A stretch of 64,000 nt of DNA from assembly GCA_021904315.1 (NCBI GenBank), contig CM038920.1:17112001-17176000 (forward strand), read 5' to 3'. A program made the translations under genes and the position numbers. The stretch comes from Sphagnum magellanicum. Its lineage: Eukaryota; Streptophyta; Sphagnopsida; Sphagnales; Sphagnaceae. The notes under the pieces are model-generated. The model did not search any database. It was not told where the DNA came from and saw only the letters and a list, made by a program, of their open reading frames with translations. This document shows positions 20,701 through 34,600 of the stretch, one piece after another (position 1 is the stretch's first letter; each line of letters starts with the position of its first letter).

Positions 20701-23700
20701 CAAAGTTGTGAAATGGACTTTTCAAAGTCCCAAAATATGCAATAGTTAAAAAAGTCTGTATGAACATAAAAATTGATGATTTTCTTGAATTGTCTTTGAG
20801 AAAAATGTAGTAACTACCTTTACTAATTTAGATGTCACTTAAAAATGCATAAAAATTACATTTACTTAATTAAGGTTACCTAGTATGATGATGTACTAAT
20901 TGATGTCACCCTAAATAGACTAGGTGGAATTAGGGTTCCTTGACACCCTGATGTCAAGCATTTGAACTAGCTAGCACGAGATGTAAGACACATTCTTTTC
21001 TTTTAATGTCCTCATTGTATTAGGGTTTAAGGTTCTTGCGAAGCTCAAAATATATGTTGCTTCTATGACATGCTTAAGGAAATGACTACCATGTGAAACT
21101 TGGCTTTAAGCTTTGTCATATTGTTAGTATGTTCTTTGTGAATAGTGAACCTCTAAAACCTTTGATGACTTGGGTGCCATGTTCTTGAATGTCAAGCAAG
21201 GAAGGCCGAATTGTTCATGGGATTGGCCGCTTCTAAAGATGATGGTAGGTATTTTGTCATTGTTTCAACATTAGGTTAAAATGCCACCATCATCTTTTCT
21301 TTTGAAACATGTTTCAAATGTTTGAATGTCTATATACATTAAAAAAATTTGACGATTGTGAAGAAGTGAGTTTGAGTTTGGAGGTTATTAGTTTTTTTTT
21401 TTTGCAAGGCTTGTTCAATTGTAACTCCATACAATTCACACTAGTAGAAAGGAACCCTTGAAATCCCAAACTTATAGTATATGTTTGCCTTTTGTTATTC
21501 CTGCATATGGTAGGTATGGTCCATGGATTCAAAACTATACCAAAAAACTCACAAAACCTTAGAAACAATAGTCTAATGCTGAGAGAGGGAGGAGCTTTAA
21601 ACCTTAAGCACCATTCTCTCAAAAAGTTCATTGAACCTTAGAAATAATAGTTTGATGCTGAAGTTTGATAGGTAGGAGCCATGAAAACTAATAATTAAAC
21701 CTCTTTTTACACCCATGCATCCATGTGAAAGAGAGAGGGTGCAAGCAAGTAGTTGGTGGAGTGCAACAAGGTTCAGAATGCTAAGCTAGAAGTATTGATT
21801 GCCATTGAAGGAATAAGCTCGGACATTCTATTTGAAAGTGATTTTTTCTAAGAAAAAAATTGTAGGAGTAGGAGACTCAAGGATGATTGTTTCTTCTTCT
21901 TTACAAGAAAAAAGATGTTTACTTGACTTTTTGTTTTTGGGGAAAATCCCTTCTAGTTCTAATTTCCTGATTTTTGTTTAAGCTTGATAATCTGCTTGTT
22001 AAATACTTTGGTGTTATTATTGAAAGTTGAGAATGACCATAGTGAATATCCAATTCCAATTCAATCGAATCTAAGAATGGTCACAATAATGATTAGATTG
22101 CAATTCAATCTATGTGAAAAATGGTTAGAGTGATGATTTCATTGCAGTTCAAATCTATGTTTAACACTATACATTTGGGGTTCATGTGTTTGAAAAGCCT
22201 AACAAAGGAGCTCTATGGTTGTGGGTTCTATAGTAGTAAAGATTGAAAGACAAAATGAAGAGGTTGTTTCTCTGGATGTGGGTTGTGGTTCAACCCTACA
22301 TTGTTGCTTTTGGTGAAAAGGGATGGGGACCCCTGCATTTTGGACTTGGAGCTTGAAGTCCTAAAGGGGGGAAAAATATGCAATCAAATTGCTCTTCTAA
22401 ATATAAGAACCACCACCTCCACTTTGTTGTGTTACTAAAACAAGAAGATGTGAAGGTTTCAATTTTTGGTAAAATATTCTTACACTTTTAGGGCCAAATT
22501 GATGAATTAAGTCATTTACTTCATGTGCATATGTCCAGTCATTGATGTTCACCAGCTCATAATCTAGTAAAGACCTATAATCATTAGATGTAATAAAAGG
22601 CCTCCCAATTGACATCCATGTGTAGTTATTAGCATTTCCCTTGTGGTAGCTTGGAAGATGTGCTTAAGTGTATGGCGATAATGGTCTATGGAACAACATT
22701 AAAGCTTGAAAGAAGATAATGGAAAAATTTGATAGAGGCCTGACTATTTTGGTATGAATTGGTCCTTGATTAAAATATCCTACTCCTTGAGTGGTGTAAG
22801 TACAATGGATGGAAAGGTGTTTGGAAAAAATACTTTTAGAATTTTGTAAGTTCATTTCTTTGGTCAATTGCATAATTTTATTGAAAACTAGTTGCTTTGT
22901 AATCTAATTTGTGTTTGATGCCCTTTTTTTTGTTGTAAGTTGGAATGCAAAGCTAATATCATTTGAGTCTATTTTTTTGGTAGAGAAGATGTTTGTATCA
23001 TTTCATGATTTAGAAGAAGCCATAGGGGCCCAAGCATTCAAAATCATTGTGATGAGAAGGTTAATGTCTTCTGCAAACCATACTTATGATGTTTCCAAAT
23101 TGTTTTCTTAACTCTCAATTTCAAATAGTTTTTTTTTCACATGTGCTTCAATTTGCACCTACTTCTCACAAGTTGATTTTTGTATAGATGCTGGTTTTAA
23201 TTTATGGGGTTTGTTTATTCCATTTTTTAAACTTATGGTGATTCATCATTCCTTGGTTGGTAAGCTTTTAACTTGCAACATTTTCTTCTAATGCCCATGT
23301 TCATGGTACTCTTGCTCATTGTGCATAGATTGAACTTGTTATGAAGAGAAAGAATGTAGCAAGGGGAGTGCAAATTTATTGGTGAACATGGTAGGTCAGG
23401 CTGAGCCCACAATAACCTTTCTTGATTTAATCCCGTAGGTGGAACTAGTTTGCCTTAGAACCTTTGGGTTTGTTTCTTTCCTTACATTATGTTACCTAGC
23501 CTTTATTATTACAACTGACATGGGGATGATCAAAGTTGGTCGTCATGAGTGCAACATGTTAAAGGTTGTTTGAATACCTCAGATTTTAGTTTTATTTGAC
23601 CTTCTGTCAAAAAACTAATGTGTTCTAATATTGCACATGTAGAGTTCCATCCAATATGAAGGTCTTATGATTGATCACAACAAGTGCAAAGCTTAACAAC

Positions 23701-24375
23701 ATGAATTGTTTTGGAAATAGGGAATTCTTGAATTGTAGAGGTTTTTAGGAATACATTAAACTAGGTAGGGGATGACCTAGGTGGAAGATTACTTGCTGAT
23801 TTGAAAAAAAAAATTGTGCAAATCTCATGTGATGGTGAAAGGTAAGGTTATAGGTATGTTGATGATGTTGTTCTTTCATTGCATATCAACTATGTAGTTT
23901 GACATATAATTTTTGGCAGTAATTTAGTTTAAAGAATTATTTTTTTATAGAATTTAGCTTATTTGGAATTGTCCATTTATATTTTTAGATTGCAATAAAA
24001 GAACATGAATACAACGTACTCATCATCTCACATCAATTGTGTGACCTACAATTAATGTTGTTGGCTGCTATTTCATTCCTTGTCAATGTGTGTAGCTACT
24101 CTAGAAAACATTGTTGCATTTTTGGCAATTCACTCATTTCTGGAACAACACTTTTTGCACATGATTTCAAGGTAAGTTATATATCTTCCTAGACTATCCA
24201 ATGTATTCTTCAAATATGCAAATGGTAAAATTTTATAAAGTCATTTCTATTATGTTATTAGAATAGTTTAAAGACTTTGGTTAATTGGACTTTTGTGACT
24301 AGAATTCACTTATAGTCTTGTCTTTAGTGTATATTTTGAGTCCTAGAATAATCCATTTAGAACTTGGTGAGATCT
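17776..24375. other. AT-rich intergenic DNA with weak coding relics
   Basis: No intact gene. Short protein-like stretches occur at 19690-19890 (plus) and 22911-23111 (plus), the latter reading FVSFHDLEEAIGAQAFKIIV. They may be worn transposon exons, possibly of the element at 25.6-28.5 kb, but no family signature is clear. The text near 19670 (TTTTAACGTGTTTCAACCC) recurs in related form at about 35205 and 52410, suggesting a dispersed repeat. Confidence 0.4.
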
Positions 24376-24865
24376 TACAATGAAGTCCTTATACTCTAGT
24401 CAGTGGGGTTCAAGTAGTCCTTAAAGTCTATAGTAAGTCCCTAATACAAATTGCAGTTGGGTTTAAGTAGTCCCTAAAGTCTAGAATAAGCCCTTACAAA
24501 TTGTAATTGGGTTGAAACAATCCTTAAAGTCTATATAAGTCCTTACATATTATGTTGGGTTGAAACATTCCTTCCAATCATGAACAAAGTCCTTCTAGAT
24601 GGATGTTGGGTTCAAGCAGTCCCTATTGTCATGACCAAAGTCCTTGCATATTTTGTTTGGGTTGTTCAATAGTCCTTATACTCATGATAAAAGTCCCTAC
24701 ATATTCCATTTGTGTTTAAGTAATCCCTATAATCATGAGCATAGTCCTTTTTTTTTAAAGGGTTGATGTAGTCCTTATAATCATGAACAAAGTCCTTATG
24801 TATGTTGAAGTTGGGTTGCAGTAGTCCTTGTAAGCACAAACAAAATCCTTTAAAATTGGGACTTT
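24376..24865. repeat. tandem repeat, about nine units of about 51 bp
   Basis: The core AAGTAGTCCTTATAATCATG...AAAGTCCTTA, followed by GTTGGGTT, recurs with unit starts near 24412, 24465, 24515, 24563, 24614, 24667, 24718, 24766 and 24819, spacing 48-53 bp. On the minus strand the last units are open and encode a 17-residue repeat of the type KDFVHDYKDYINP (open frame 24666-24935). Older units contain stops. It may be a worn repetitive coding region or simply a minisatellite. Confidence 0.7.
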
Positions 24866-25623
24866 TTGTTAATTTAATGTTGTAGCATGCATCTAATCTA
24901 AACTCATGATGGGTGTAAGATTGCTTGGTAGACATTGATAGAAACTGGACAACGTGCTAAGTGGTGGGTTTTCTTGTCTACAACCAACTAATTTTGGAGT
25001 TAAGTAACATACAACACTCCAAAGGCTAATGGGTGACTTTCGTTTTAACCACTTGAGTAATTTATATGTTTATTATCCTTAGCAATTTCATTATTGGTCC
25101 CAATTTATGCTTTTTGAAGGACTGGCTACTTTGCAAATTGATTGGAAAACTCTAGAACATGCCATTAATCTATTTTTATTATTTACAATTGTTTGTATCA
25201 ATAAGTTGGTACTCATGGGAATTTTTGCACTCTTGTACTAAGTAGTTAGATATGCAAGTGATTTTTAACAACTTAAGAAAAGTTTTTTTTTTAAGGGATG
25301 AATTTGTAGGTAATGTTTTTACTTTGAACAAAAAGGTTATTGATGTTTATGCAAAAAAAATTCAAGAGAAGACTTCAAGAATGGCACTTAAGGTTTTGAT
25401 AGGAGAGGTATTATTCCAAGTGATTGGTAGCAAGGTTATGTGTGTGTTCTAAATGTGTTACATGCTTGATGTAGTTTCAATGTTGGCTTGAAGGAAAGTG
25501 AAGTCCTACCATGAATCCATGACCCACTACAAATATGCTCACACAACGACAATTAGAGAAAAGGCAAGCATCACAAAATGCTCAACAAAAAAAACATCGT
25601 AATGCAAAACAGGCAATTACATT

Positions 25624-28460
25624 ATGTCAAGAGGACATCATCTTCTGCCCAAGGGGTTGCAAAAGAGGTTATGGTTGAAAGAGATCAAAGTAGGCTTGGT
25701 TCTATGGTATCCATTAAATGGTTACCCAAGGTATCCATCAAATCTTGATCAGTGCCCAGGATCGAAGAACAAAAAATTGGTTATGGAAAAGGTTCTTTTA
25801 AACCCTACCTTTCAATTTAGTTTGTTTAATTCTTTTATTCCTAAAGGACTTGCCATAGCTACCTAAGAATTAATCGTAGGGATGTGTGTTTCTATGCAAG
25901 AAACAAAACAATCAAACTCAAATGTTAAGCTTGTTACCAAGCATGCAATCTTGATAGTAGTGATGAATGTAAGGGCAACTAGTTGTAGTAACATGGCTAG
26001 GGTGTTTAGTATCCACCCCCAAAACATTGTTGCATCAATGGTATGGCAATTTTTAACTTGTGATAGTGGTACCCATTTGTGGAAGCTTTGAGTGAGAAAA
26101 AAAGGACCTGATGTTGTTATGCCTATTACAAGAAATGCAGTGGTTCAATCGTGGATAGAAGAAACCTGTGTTAGCCCGAATAAAGGTGAGGTGACTAGAA
26201 AAAAATTGGGGCCATGCATATATGATGAAAAGGTGATTTAATTCTTAACAGAAGCTCGAGTATATATTTACTTCTAAAATTGTTGATTCATAGTTCTTCT
26301 TTTCATAATGTGTATGACTTCAAACCTTGGAATAATTTAATTGGGAGTATATGAATGGGCTAGGTCATTGGTGTCTTCAAAAGTATTGTATAAAATTTGG
26401 GCTTTGAGGGTTTAAGGTGGATAGTCCGTGTGTGTACTGTTCAATTTGCATGTCCATATTACAGTAATATATTCTAGAAATAGTAACCATATCTCAAACT
26501 AAAGTTTTTTTGCTATAATTTGATATGTGTAGACTGAATTATATAAGAAATTTCAGACTATTCATCCAAAAGTAGTTATTAGTCAAAGGTTATTTGAATC
26601 TCTAAAACCATTCTTTGTGAAGCCTCTAAAAGATAGGAATACCTATTGTTGCATCTACCATGTACAGTTGAATGAATTGAGGTTTGCATTGAACCTATTG
26701 AAAACAAAAAATATAGTTTATGATCTTCAAATTTGTGACTGTCATTATGAAAATGTGTGTGGTCATGATGGATAGCAATGCCAAGCATCAAGGGTGGTAT
26801 ACCAAGGTATCATTCAATCGTGGGAGGCCATAGTGTGCCCAAAAGTCAAATACAAAGAATGGTATGACCATGCATGCTTGTTTAGCAATTGTCTAATGTG
26901 CAGAGTGGAAAAGTTAACCTTGTGCTTTAAGGAGGTGATTGGATCATTGAATGATGTCATGCAATGGCGCTGGTTTGCTTTGGAAACCACTATGGCTAGG
27001 AATGATCAAGCATCGAAGAAGTTGACTTTGGTTTACGAGACCACAACAATAGATGAGTTCATAAACTATTTGAAAACCAAACTACAACATTTTGTTAAAC
27101 ATAATTGTTGCGTAATGGGAAGATAAACATTTCAACCAACATAGTTGTGTTTGTGGTTAATTTTGCAGATAACTATAATTTTGAAGTTCAAAATGAAATG
27201 TAAAATATGCACTGGCATAGTTACTAGATTTCTATTCTAATGCACATCAGTTTTCACCACAATCTAACACCAAATCCATATGATGAAGACTTGAGAATTC
27301 TAACTGAATACCATTTTTACATTTCAAATGATCACAAACACGACTTGGAGTTTGTGCAACATTGTTTTAAACTCCATTGGCAATACATGGCAGAACAAGG
27401 ATATTCACCTCAATGGCATTGGGTATGGAGTGATGGATGTGCTTCCTAGTTTAAGAATAGCAAGCCATGGTACTTTGTGTTTTGATATCCAAATTTGATT
27501 AAAGGTTGCAAAATGCTATGGAGTTTTTTTGGTAGCAGCCATGGGGAAGGACCCATAAAAGCTGTGATAAAAAGATTTCTATGTAGAAAACAACTCAATC
27601 CTCAAGCTAAAAAATTACAAAATGTTGAGGAAGTTGTGGAATTTCTGCATGAAAGGTTGTCCTCTAAACTCTGATCATCATATTGGCTCCATGAGATCTT
27701 TCCATAAAACTTTCTAGCATGTGAAAATTGGGGATGTTAATAGGGATTCATTTCGTTTCATCTGTGATCCTATCAAGGGGACTATGAAAATCCATTCGAT
27801 TTGTGCTACTAACAAGAATAATCTAGCACAATTATTTATGAAAGATTTGGCATGTTTTTGTGAATTTTGTTTGGATAGTTGTTGAAATGAATGCCAAGAT
27901 GTCCCATGGACAAGCAAATGGGTGCCAAAGCAACTTCAACCTCTAGATACTTGCTATGTGCGAGAAGCAATGCATGAAGGTTGGGATGGAAATTAGCAAT
28001 ATGGGCTACAAGGTATGTGTTCATTCATTATTATTTTTGCAACTTTGGTTTACTTGCTTGAAATTTTTTTTCATTATTCTTTCTTTGTATTTGTTTCAAT
28101 AGTTGTAATTTATGGGCATGTAGGTGATGAGTTGGTTGTTGTACTAAAGGTCAATGATAACTTCACATTCAATGCAGAGGAAGGGAATGATGAAGGGGTG
28201 ACTTTTTGGGTGATTTTGTGCATTGAACCATTGCACAAGGTAAGGGAGTCTTTTATAGACAACTAGGGGAGTAGTTATGAGGAGGGTGATGATGTTGTGG
28301 GAGGTCTATACTATCAGAAGTGGGGAAATAGTGACAATTTTTATGTCTTATTTAAGGATTCACATAAAGTTTATGTCTACGTTCATCTAGTTAAGGCAGG
28401 GAAATTCTTGATGCCCCTTAGGAACCATTGAGTGACAGGAATGATGCAATTTACGAATTG
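25624..28460 (+). pseudogene. decayed transposase-like gene of an orphan plant family
   Basis: Successive plus-strand blocks keep the order of a large transposon protein that I recall from plant repeat ORFs but cannot assign to a superfamily. The blocks are: SQRLFESLKPFFVKPLKDRN followed by a Cys/His cluster (about 26570-26770); IVCPKVKYKEWYDHACLF (26794-27123); FADNYNFEVQNEM (about 27165); DLEFVQHCFKLHWQYM and WVWSDGCAS (27240-27447); LWSFFGSSHGEGP and VIKRFL (about 27515); and a GDELVVVLKVNDNF...GLYYQKWG domain (about 28115-28325). Aspartates in FADNY and WSDG may be catalytic (inference). Stops interrupt it after 27120, after CAS and elsewhere, and part of the SHGKG-type motif is lost, so it is dead. 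Introns may explain some breaks. Confidence 0.65.
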
Positions 28461-29279
28461 CCTAAAAAGACTTTGTGAAGCACAAATGAAGTTATTACTT
28501 CCTTGGACGTCAAAGACATGGTGAATCAAACAATTAGTTCTAACTTTGTCATTATTAGTTCATGGTGATAAGCCCCAATCTACAAAGGTCCAAAGATTGC
28601 ATGTATGCTTTCTTTACATCCCCATTAAAATAATTGATCATTTGCAAAATTAATAGAACTGTTATGCATCAAGTTCTTATGATGGCATGGTGTATGGTTT
28701 TGAAAGGGCTTAGGAGCAATTTTTCAGATTAGACAACATTAGTAGGTATCCAAAAATCTAACAATTCTTTATTTGGCAATTGAATGGTGTTATGTGCAGT
28801 TGGATGTGGAGGCAATGTTCAAGTACCTAAACATATTAGCTACTAGGTGATCTGTTGGGGTACTTAAATGGTTCATCATTAAGAACAAAAACTCCAATAA
28901 GCTAGAATTCATTCAATGATGATTTGTTGGGTGGATTTGTACCCAAAACTATGCAACAAATAACATGGGTTATATATGATAATGGCTACTTAAGAAGATA
29001 TCCATGTCTAAAAGAAAGTCATTATCATGATCAACCAAATAGTCAAGAATAGATGACCTTTTAGGTTCATTTGGAGTCTCTACACCTAGTTTGTAGGTTG
29101 AAGCTTTTCATAGTTTCTTTGAAGATGAGTTACTGAAGGTTATTTAGACAAGAAAGGTAAGTTCAATGCCATAACATCTGCCTTTGCTTGTGAGGTTTAC
29201 TTCCCTCTGTGAAAAGGTTATTCAATGGAGATTTAAGTTAACAATATATCTCCAAATTATTCTATAGGATAGTAGGGTT
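28461..29279. other. intergenic DNA, no gene seen
   Basis: May include the tail of the preceding dead element. No coherent frame or repeat that I can support. Confidence 0.4.
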
Positions 29280-29282
29280 GAT

Positions 29283-29434
29283 CACTATTAGAAATTTTGT
29301 CTTTTGCAACTTGTCTTATGCAACTAAAAAATCTCACATGCAACTATTTTGGAGTTGCATGCAACATGTGTAGTTGCATGCGACATTTTTTAGTTGCATA
29401 AGACAAGTTGCAAAAGACAAAATTTCTAGTAGTG
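29283..29434. mobile_element. 152-bp CACTA-type MITE
   Basis: The sequence starts CACTATTAGAAATTTTGTC and ends GACAAAATTTCTAGTAGTG. The arms pair over about 64 bp with three mismatches and a short centre. It is flanked by GAT at 29280-29282 and GAT at 29435-29437. CACTA termini plus a 3-bp duplication are diagnostic of the CACTA (EnSpm) superfamily. No coding capacity; it would need a transposase in trans. The near-perfect arms suggest fairly recent origin. Confidence 0.9.
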
Positions 29435-29437
29435 GAT

Positions 29438-31650
29438 ATTTCAGTGATCAAATTTGAAGAGAGAAGTATGGATTAAATTCTTAAGCTACCTTGAATGATT
29501 GAGTCTAGCTGATAATAAGGTAAGAGAATTCTTTCACATTGGTTCTTAGGGCTTAGAGCATTGCTGCATCTTTTGCAAGGCAATCCACATACTCACATAA
29601 AAAACTGTCACCTTTTCTTGTGAATAAGTTAAATACCTCAAAGTGTAACTCAAAGATGCCATTTCTTCCCAAGAGCACTGCTTTCCAAGTGGTGGACTAA
29701 TTGCTGCTCTTGGGCCTCTTTAATTTGATGGAAGTAAGTTATCTTTACTTCCATCCTAAAACCAGTTACTTGAATTTCTCACAAGGTTTATCTTAGCATA
29801 CTCTAAAGCATTTAGGAGTTCACTTACATTCATGTTACCACATATCAAGTATTTTGGCTTTTCATTTGTCACTGAATCCTTCATATCAAGAAGCTATACC
29901 CTTTTCATGCTTTCAAAAATCCCAAATTGGCTACACCACTCCATTCAAACGATGATGACTTGGATATTTGAACATCCATACTCTCTTGAAACGACACTTA
30001 AGGCTCCAAGGTCACACAAGGTTTGTTCCTAGTCATCACATTTCTCCTACACCATTGCAAAAAGTAACTACTAAATACAATGTCTTCATTCCAACTTTTT
30101 TTCCATTCATTTCAACAATGTGCAATGTGTGCAGCTTGTTTCTTGACCCCTTCATAATAAATCATGCTTCATTGTCTATGTATCTCCTTGCCCAATTGCA
30201 TTTAATAAATTTCATTCCAACCTGGTCCTATTCATAGTTTTGTTGATGGGGATCTCTTAGGAGGGTTTAAGAAACCAAAAGCCCATAAGTCATTGACAAC
30301 AATCATATCTCTTCTAATGAGCCCCTTTCATTTGGAGCTTATGTATGATGATTTTCTCCAAGGGTTTGGGGTTGGAGAGCCAATGAAGGCAACTAATTAT
30401 TCTCTTAAGAGGATAGTGGTTCCAAACTCATCTTCAATTGATGACCTTTTCTCATCTCCAATGGAAATAGGCATGTTTGTAAGAATTAATTCTAGCTCTA
30501 AATTTGTTGTAGATGAAACCAACTTGGATTATAAATTAATTTGATATGTAAAGATGGACTAATAGCAAAGTTTGCACCAAAATTTTCACTTCTTGCATGC
30601 TATAACATTCTTGAACTACTAGTGTTAGTAACATTAGCATTCTCAAATATGGCCAAAGAAGTAGCTTTCAATTTGAATGTAGTTCATTCAAACCATGTCC
30701 ATGAACTATAACTTGATACACTAAAAAAAATTGTATATGTTCTTGGCCAGCAATATGGCAAAGGCAATTCATTTACACATAAGAGTAATACAATTTATTA
30801 AATCTAATCACTTGATTAGATTGTTTCACATTGGACTGCTGCAACATTCTTTGTGATAGAAAGGCATCTTGTAAACATAATAAAACAAACAACAAAAAAA
30901 AACTAATAATTTGCTTCATATTTCCACAAAGACTTTCAATTATTCATTCAATTTTCTTAACCCAAAATTTTAGATTGCTTTACCTCAAATTTGCCAAATT
31001 TGACACAACCTATCACCAAAGAATCCTTGGAGTTCATAATCACATATAGAGTTCATAACCACATATAGTTTGTTGTCTACTAGGGCTAAATTGACCAAAT
31101 GTCAAGGTTAATGAACCTGTTGTGAATTTGGAAAAGTAAATTCCAACTTGAAAAAGCTTTAATGTACATTACAAAGACAATACATTTCTAGTTGCAACAT
31201 GTTTGAACAAAACAATAGGATGAAGGTACATCAAGTTGAATTGAAAAGAAAATATGGTTTAATAACAAAAATACCCCACAATGCCATAAACCCAAACCTT
31301 GAGATTCCAGAATCCTTCAAGCTTTATGTTCCCTTCTAAAAAAAAATTGTTTTAGCATTCAAAGTCCAAAACTATGCAAAACAATTGTCTATGTGAAACT
31401 AGTTTTTGCAAAAAATTCTAGGTATTATACATGCTTAGTTATTCTTAGAAAATTGAGATGGTCAACTACCAAGGCTATACATTGAAGCAAACTCTACATG
31501 AGCATATGCAAAAGAAAATGCAATCTTACTCTAGGCGCTTTGATTGGCGGTTCTTCATGGTTGCATTACATTTAATGACTATTGTAGTGGTAATCTTTTC
31601 TGTAGCTAGTTTGGTTTTCTTCTTACCTTTTCTTAATACCATTGTCCTTT
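29438..31650. other. intergenic DNA with weak plus-strand coding relics
   Basis: Protein-like but broken plus-strand stretches occur at 30293-30540 and about 30570-30800 (for example LVLVTLAFSNMAKEVAFNLN). No family recognised and no complete gene. Confidence 0.35.
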
Positions 31651-31679
31651 GATCTCCACTCTTGGTTATTTGTTGTGTC

Positions 31680-34600
31680 TAGGTAGGAGAGACCTTAACT
31701 TTCTTGGAAGCAAGTTGAAGCTATTCTTCATGCTCTTCATGTTCTTGATCATGCTCCTAATCATGTTCTTCTTGCTCTTGAAATTCTTCTTTTGTTGTAA
31801 CATCACCAATGTCATCTTGATCACTACCACCACCGATGTTTTCTTCATTAACATTTTATTCTACAAGTTTAAGCTCTTTCTTGATGGCGAGATTTGCAGT
31901 AGCATATGTTTTGGACTTTTGCAAACAAAGTGAGGTAATATGCTTATTGGGAGATGAAACTTCAACAAGCTCCTTGTAATTCTTCACTTCTTTTGGAGTT
32001 GGAACATGGAAACTACCAACATTTGGACTGATATCATGGGTGTTAGAACAAATTGTAGATGGACCATTTGGCATGGAGTGATGAACATTTGAAAAATAGG
32101 ACCTGGATGCTAGCATTCTAGTAGGAGGTTCACAAGAACATCTACAAAGGCAATCAATCACAATTCAAGGTTAAAATGTTTTACATTGACAAACTAACCA
32201 AGTTAACTTTGACGTGCACTAATTTGTGGCCCATGGTAGTTAATAAGTAATCATAGTATTTGACATTTTTGTATAGACTTAAGGAATTAAAGAAATGAAC
32301 TATAAACATTGTAAAAAACTTTTAGGGACAAATAAACCATTATATGACCTATCCACAAAAAATGAAAACAACACATTAGTATGATGGACATTTAAGTATA
32401 ATTCAAAATTCATAAGTTACTCATATGGACTTCTATGGACTTTTGTGGACACTACAACATGCAAAATCAAACTATCAAGGACTAGATATGCACTTTTATA
32501 GACAAAACATGTTGAAGTATATAATGTTAGGGGGAAAAAAAGGATTAATAACATTTTTAAGGTGTTGTTGTCTGGAAAATTGAAGTATTAAGGACTTCTA
32601 TACACATATGATGGACATCATGGCAAAAATTGGTTAGCACTATGGATTCATGTGCACAAATAAAGACACACAATGCACTTTTTACAAAATTCCAACCAAA
32701 TTAATTACCTCCAAGGAATCACACAGACAATTATGTACATAACACAAAGCATGGAGTGACAAACATGTCATGAGGACTTCCATGGACTTCGGATTCCTGT
32801 TTCTAGATTTTATGGATGCAAAAGACAAATAATAAGAATATGTATGTGAACATTGAACAAGCAAGGATGGATCTAGCACCTTCAAACTTAGAGTTATGGA
32901 TTGTTGTGGCAAAAGTTTTTTCAAACTCCTAATTCCAAAATGGTCACTCAAGGAAATCCAACAAATTTGCCATAATATGAAAAGTGTCAATTGTTACATT
33001 TATGGATGCAGAAGACAAAAAAGAAGAGTTACATTTGTGTGAACACTGAACAAGCAAAGATGGATCCAACACCTTTAGAATTAGGGTTATAATTATGGAC
33101 TGATATGGCAAAAGTTTCTACAAACTTCCAATTCCAGAATGGTCACCTAGTGAAATCCAACAAACTTGCAATGAATATGAAGACTAGGCTAGTTACATTT
33201 ATAGATGCAGAAAGTAAACAACGAGACTTGTATGAACACCGAACAAGCAAGGATGGATCCAAAACCTTCAAACTTAAGGTTATAATTATGGACTATTGTG
33301 GCAAAAGTTTCTTTAGACTTCCAATTCTAGAACACATGGTCACTCAATGAAATCTAAGAAACTTGTATGAATATGAAAACTACTAATTACAATCCTTAAA
33401 CTTCACATTCAAACTGCACTTGCTACAAAATTATCAAATAGAAATAAGACTCAAATATGAAAACTTTATACCTTTGGAAGTAAAAACTTTGTGCTTGGGT
33501 CGGTGCCATGGTTTTGAAGATGGATCTCTCACTAAAGCATGGTCTAGAATTATAGCACTTCTGGTTTTTTAATTCCTATAGAATGCCACCACACCTCATG
33601 CATGTCCTCTTCACACCTAACTTAGATGCACTTGGTGGAAGTGCTGAAGTGCAAATAAGCACACAAAATACACACAACCCAATTGATAAAGGTTCCTCAA
33701 ACCCTAATTTGTTAACCAAACTTGAAGGTAATGTTGCAACAAGGTTTTGACGGGATAAGCCTTTATGAATGTTAGAAGACAACATTCTAGCAACATCACG
33801 ATTTTGTTTAGCAAGAAAAACTTTCTTTTTTTCACCCAAAACCCTATTGCTCAAGATTTCACGATCTTGGCAAATTTTTCAAACTCCACTTTCCCCTCTT
33901 TTGTAAGTTCATGATAATCCTCTATTTGGCATTTTTGGTACTCAATCCTCTTCTACAACCCTTCCACCTTCTTTTGTAATTCTTCCTTGCCACCTTCACT
34001 TTCAGTTTGTTTATCCAACTTTGAAACTATTATGTCCAATGCCAAAACCAAAGTGCCAAGCTTTTCTATTGCCAATTTCAAATTACTAATCCGATCATCC
34101 ATCAAGCCTTGGGCCCACATATTTTCCCTTTAAACATCATCATGAATATCTCTTGCAAGCCCTTTTTGGGCTTCAAGATCAAGAACCAAACTGTTTACAA
34201 AGTCCATGTATCACAAAACCTCTTTTAGCACAATCGATCCGTGTTTCATGCAATCACTATTAATGCGAAAATCTGCATTTTTTGTAACATCTCTTTTTTC
34301 TTCGGCATCACTCAAAGTTTCTAACAAACCTTTACGCCAACATTGTTGCTCTTAGTTTTTCCATTCCACATAAAGTGCCAAGTTCATTGGCTTTCCTGCC
34401 ATCTCCATAGCTACTCCTCTAACAAAGCCCAAAGACACCACCCTTGTAACAAGAACACAATGCTTCTAATGAATGACCATCCACAATTTTTCAAATTTCT
34501 CAATCAACATAGGATCTTGGTTAAAAACATAATTATGACCATTTTTACTTATAATGGTTCGAAGTATTTTGCAACTTCTTTTGTTGATATATCTCATGGA

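Noticed and set aside
23855-23866. YVDD string resembling a reverse-transcriptase active site
   Set aside because: No other reverse-transcriptase block, integrase or LTR nearby; four residues can occur by chance.
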